DNA of 10,433 nt, taken from assembly GCA_014885115.2 (NCBI GenBank), contig WKLE02002613.1, positions 1-10,433 of the forward strand. Direction: 5' to 3'. Below are positions 8,275 to 10,433 of this stretch, one piece after another; the first letter of the stretch is position 1, and every line of letters starts with the position of its first letter. The notes below the pieces were generated by a model. The model did no database searches and had not been told where the DNA came from. It was given only the letters and a program-made list of their open reading frames with translations. The stretch comes from Asterionellopsis glacialis (Eukaryota > Bacillariophyta > Plagiogrammaphyceae > Rhaphoneidales > Asterionellopsidaceae). The position numbers and the translations under genes were made by a program.

Positions 8275-8555
8275 ACCTGTTCATGGGATGAGCATCGCTC
8301 ATCTTACGATTGTCATCACAATAACTCAATATTTGTTTGAACTCTCTTGATAAGTTTGGGTGCTATTAAAGTTGGAATATGCCTCTTGGACACTCAAAAT
8401 ACATATGTTCGGAACATGCTTTGGTGTTGCCTCAAGTTACGCTCGTGGACCTCAGGATGTACTCAATGCATCAAATATTGGCACTGGACTTCTTTCCTAC
8501 AGGGCGTTCGAGTTAACATTACCAATTATCTTTGATGTAGCTAATTAGGTTCTTT
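8275..8555 (+). pseudogene. second Rh-channel relic, central fragment
   Basis: This stretch repeats the central part of the Rh relic at about 4840-5110. The best segment, 8360-8490, reads in pieces LKIHMFGTCFGVASSY and GPQDVLNASNIGTG, against MIHLFGAYFGLALSY and QPQDVLTASNADTR in the first copy, with clear base-level identity (for example ATGTTCGGA/CTGTTCGGA, GATGTACT). Relative to copy one it has a deletion of roughly a dozen bases after ACTCTCTTGATAAG (about 8355) and a one-base insertion near 8370-8390 that changes frame. TGA/TAA stops lie in the frame before it. Nothing from the N- or C-terminal parts of the channel is found next to it, so it is a fragment. The first pore His is still encoded. 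Confidence 0.75.
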
Positions 8556-8900
8556 GTATTGACAGATAGAGGATCCTCGTCTTACTCGTGTGTGCTAATC
8601 CATAAAACAGTGCACGCACATTTGTTCGGTGTACACCAAAGACTGTGCTGAAAATGGTTGGAAGGCTATCAAATAAGAACTTAAATTAGAACCCAAGCAC
8701 CATGGAGCCAAACAAGATGGATGAATATATAAAACACTGTATTGATGTAATAAGAATCTAGTACAAAATTGATCTACATTATGAAGTCAACGAGAAGGAC
8801 AAACGTAGCCTGTAGTAATCTGTTTATTATTCATGTCAGATTTACTTTTTAGTCCCATAGATCCAACTGGCGTGAGCTACAGATTATTTAAAATCTGATT
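8556..8900. other. intergenic, 3' flank of the minus-strand gene
   Basis: No gene seen. TTTATT at 8822-8827 is an AATAAA poly(A) signal on the minus strand, about 75 bases beyond the stop of the minus-strand gene at 8901, a suitable place to end its transcript. Confidence 0.45.
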
Positions 8901-9860
8901 TCACACATTTTGTTGACTGATTGCAGGCGGTAACGGAGGTTTCCGACAGCCGTGCTGTTTCTGCAGGACAAGTTTTCTTGTAAACAGAGGTTCCAAAGTA
9001 TTGACATCATCTTTATCCTTGTTTTGTTTGTAAGAAAGTGAATGAGTGTGTTTGGTACCTTCCGTGTTTTCCCGAGATAAAATCTTTTCATCATCACCAA
9101 GATCGAATGCATCCCTTCTTTGCAAAGTCCACATTTCACAAAGATCATTTGAATATGACTCTGTTGACTTCAAAGTCATGCGTCCATCTCTGTGATAAGA
9201 ACATGATGGCGACCGGCGTTGAGAAGAGTGTTTTCGATTGGTATTGACAGAGTTTAAGGATCGATGACGACGAAAAACGGTGCTATTTTCACTTTGGTGT
9301 CTAAAAGTTCTGCTTTTCATAGAGCGACTTCGTTTTATGCCTGATTCGTTTTGATGGGGGAAAGAAGTATGATGCAACCAACTATTGAGCAAGTCATCTG
9401 TCAAGGTCACGCTGCTTTTTGTTCTCGTTGCTTTATGGGTTCTGATTGTTTGGAGATGGTGCTTCCGTTTCATACGAAATTTTCGCCGAAGAGACCGAAG
9501 TCGACGGTCAGTTTCCTTTTGTGCGTCATTATCAAAACTATCTTCACTTTCCTCCTCAGTGCTTGAACACAGTGATGTATTGTCTTCACTGTCTGATGAT
9601 GAATATGTATAATCTAAAGATAAGTTGGCTGGTAAATCATTGTTTGGGACTGGCACTTCAAAACTTGTCATGATGTCATGTGATCGGTAAAGTACTTGCT
9701 GGACGGGCATATTGATTATTTCTGTAGACGAAAAATGGCGTTGATGTGCGTAGCTCTTCTGTTTGTTACCTTCTTTGAAATAACGAAGAAGAGGAAAAAA
9801 TGAGAACTTAAAGAGCACTGGAAGACTCGGACTACTTTTCAATTCTGGCGAACAGTGCAT
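8901..9860 (-). CDS. hypothetical Ser/Arg-rich protein
   Basis: 319 residues uninterrupted, the longest clean ORF on the minus strand; family not recognised. The first 50 residues include a short hydrophobic patch (about 13-27). Met51 (9708-9710) starts a segment, MPVQQVLYRSHD, that reads more like a conserved N-terminus, so translation may begin there. Residues 87-112 are very acidic and Ser-rich (SSSDSEDN, TEEESEDS); 118-150 are strongly basic (RRLRSLRRKFRMKRKHH); 175-226 are rich in Ser-Arg pairs. This acidic-then-basic layout suits a nuclear or nucleic-acid-binding protein, but that is inference from composition. A weak 48-base intron (GTAACA at 9769 to CTACAG at 9722) would remove 16 residues in frame. 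Upstream lie a CCAAT box and a palindrome; a poly(A) signal follows. Confidence 0.65.
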   Translation of the reverse strand: MHCSPELKSSPSLPVLFKFSFFPLLRYFKEGNKQKSYAHQRHFSSTEIINMPVQQVLYRSHDIMTSFEVPVPNNDLPANLSLDYTYSSSDSEDNTSLCSSTEEESEDSFDNDAQKETDRRLRSLRRKFRMKRKHHLQTIRTHKATRTKSSVTLTDDLLNSWLHHTSFPHQNESGIKRSRSMKSRTFRHQSENSTVFRRHRSLNSVNTNRKHSSQRRSPSCSYHRDGRMTLKSTESYSNDLCEMWTLQRRDAFDLGDDEKILSRENTEGTKHTHSLSYKQNKDKDDVNTLEPLFTRKLVLQKQHGCRKPPLPPAISQQNV

Positions 9861-9864
9861 ATTT

Positions 9865-9878
9865 AACCTCGGGAGGTT
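9865..9878. repeat. palindrome just before the minus-strand start codon
   Basis: AACCTC-GG-GAGGTT is a perfect 6-base inverted repeat lying 4-18 bases upstream of the ATG at 9860 (minus strand), so within the presumed 5' leader. It could affect translation initiation or be a factor site. Confidence 0.35.
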
Positions 9879-9949
9879 GTTTTGTGTTTAAAAAGAACAA
9901 CCCACCGTTCCGTTGAGAGAAGAAATATATTTCAAATTTAACTTATTTG

Positions 9950-10037
9950 ATTGGCTCGTCTCAAAATTTACTCGATCGTAAAAACGGTTACCGTTAACGT
10001 GACCCCTTTTCCTGGCTTGTACCCAATAATTTATAAA
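9950..10037 (-). promoter_or_regulatory. candidate core promoter of the minus-strand gene
   Basis: On the minus strand GAGCCAATCAAA places a CCAAT box at 9950-9954, about 90 bases before the ATG, with NF-Y-like flanks. An inverted repeat AACGG-TTA-CCGTT lies at 9983-9995. A TATAAA (10030-10035 on the minus strand) lies about 170 bases upstream of the ATG, on the far side of the CCAAT box, which is unusual if that TATA is used. Confidence 0.35.
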
Positions 10038-10280
10038 TATTGAGACAACTATGGTTTCTCCGTTGGAATGTAATAAAATATAAAGGCATACTTTCATATT
10101 CTATTATGTCGTCGAAATTGGTTTCTTAGCACCTGATATAAAAAGGTAGCGACGGTAAAAAAGCGTTATATTACTGAAAACAAGACCCATTGAAAACACG
10201 CACAAAGAGATTTCTACGTACACTCATATAGAAAGTAGAATTGTACACGGCAAACATACTACGAATAAACAAAAAAATAT

Positions 10281-10361
10281 GGCGGGAAATTCATGTTTTC
10301 AAATCGTTCTCTTTCAATGAGAAAAACGAGCACCTTTTAGTGCTCGTTCCAATTAGCCAAT
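10281..10361. promoter_or_regulatory. E2F-like site, hairpin and CCAAT box
   Basis: GGCGGGAAA at 10281-10289 is TTTCCCGCC on the minus strand, matching the E2F/DP consensus TTTSSCGC. AACGAGCAC and GTGCTCGTT (10325-10348) form a perfect 9-base inverted repeat with loop CTTTTA. TAGCCAATCAGA at 10355-10366 holds a CCAAT box in NF-Y context. The grouping within 85 bases suggests a promoter, either far upstream of the minus-strand gene or for a gene beyond 10433. Confidence 0.4.
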
Positions 10362-10433
10362 CAGAATCCTCGAAAGTGCTAGTACAGAATGCACACAACA
10401 ATCAACGTGATATCGTACAGTACCCATGCGCCA

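Noticed and set aside
10325..10348. Hairpin as a bacterial rho-independent terminator
   Set aside because: The window is eukaryotic and no T-run follows the stem; a promoter or RNA structure is more likely.

Overview
The window looks like nuclear DNA of a eukaryotic microalga, most likely a diatom. It is AT-leaning, gene-sparse, has small spliceosomal introns (GTAAG donors) and no bacterial-type operons. It also pairs a heat-shock-factor (HSF)-type DNA-binding domain, a family strongly expanded in diatoms, with Rh-type ammonium-channel sequence. The lineage is inferred from domain content and style, not from a database match.

Layout. 1-1160 is intergenic sequence with small inverted repeats. 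1242-1592 is a coding stretch ending in a textbook splice donor. Spliced to an acceptor at 2229, it would join in frame to an HSF-like gene (2209-3342) and rebuild the FPxxLxxxL opening of the HSF domain. The same HSF ORF also has its own ATG that encodes an alternative opening (FPQK) at the same offset. The HSF recognition-helix region is badly diverged, and the frame stays open for 33 codons after the TAA at 3340, so this gene may be decaying or changing function. 3501-4300 is intergenic. 4302-5940 is a decayed Rh ammonium-channel gene, with two stops and two frameshifts in its first half, an intact 97-base intron, one more stop, and then 228 open codons covering the conserved C-terminal half. 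5941-7130 is gene-poor and holds two strong inverted-repeat structures. 7135-7950 is an unrecognised coiled-coil/low-complexity protein, possibly continued by an exon at 8063-8193. 8275-8555 is a second, shorter, frameshifted copy of the central part of the Rh channel. 8901-9860 (minus strand) encodes an unrecognised Ser/Arg-rich nuclear-looking protein. Its upstream region, to 10433, has CCAAT boxes, an E2F-like site and a hairpin, and may be a divergent promoter shared with a gene beyond the window.

There is no operon-like logic. The main story is local gene duplication and decay: two Rh relics about 3 kb apart, beside a diverged HSF with two possible beginnings.
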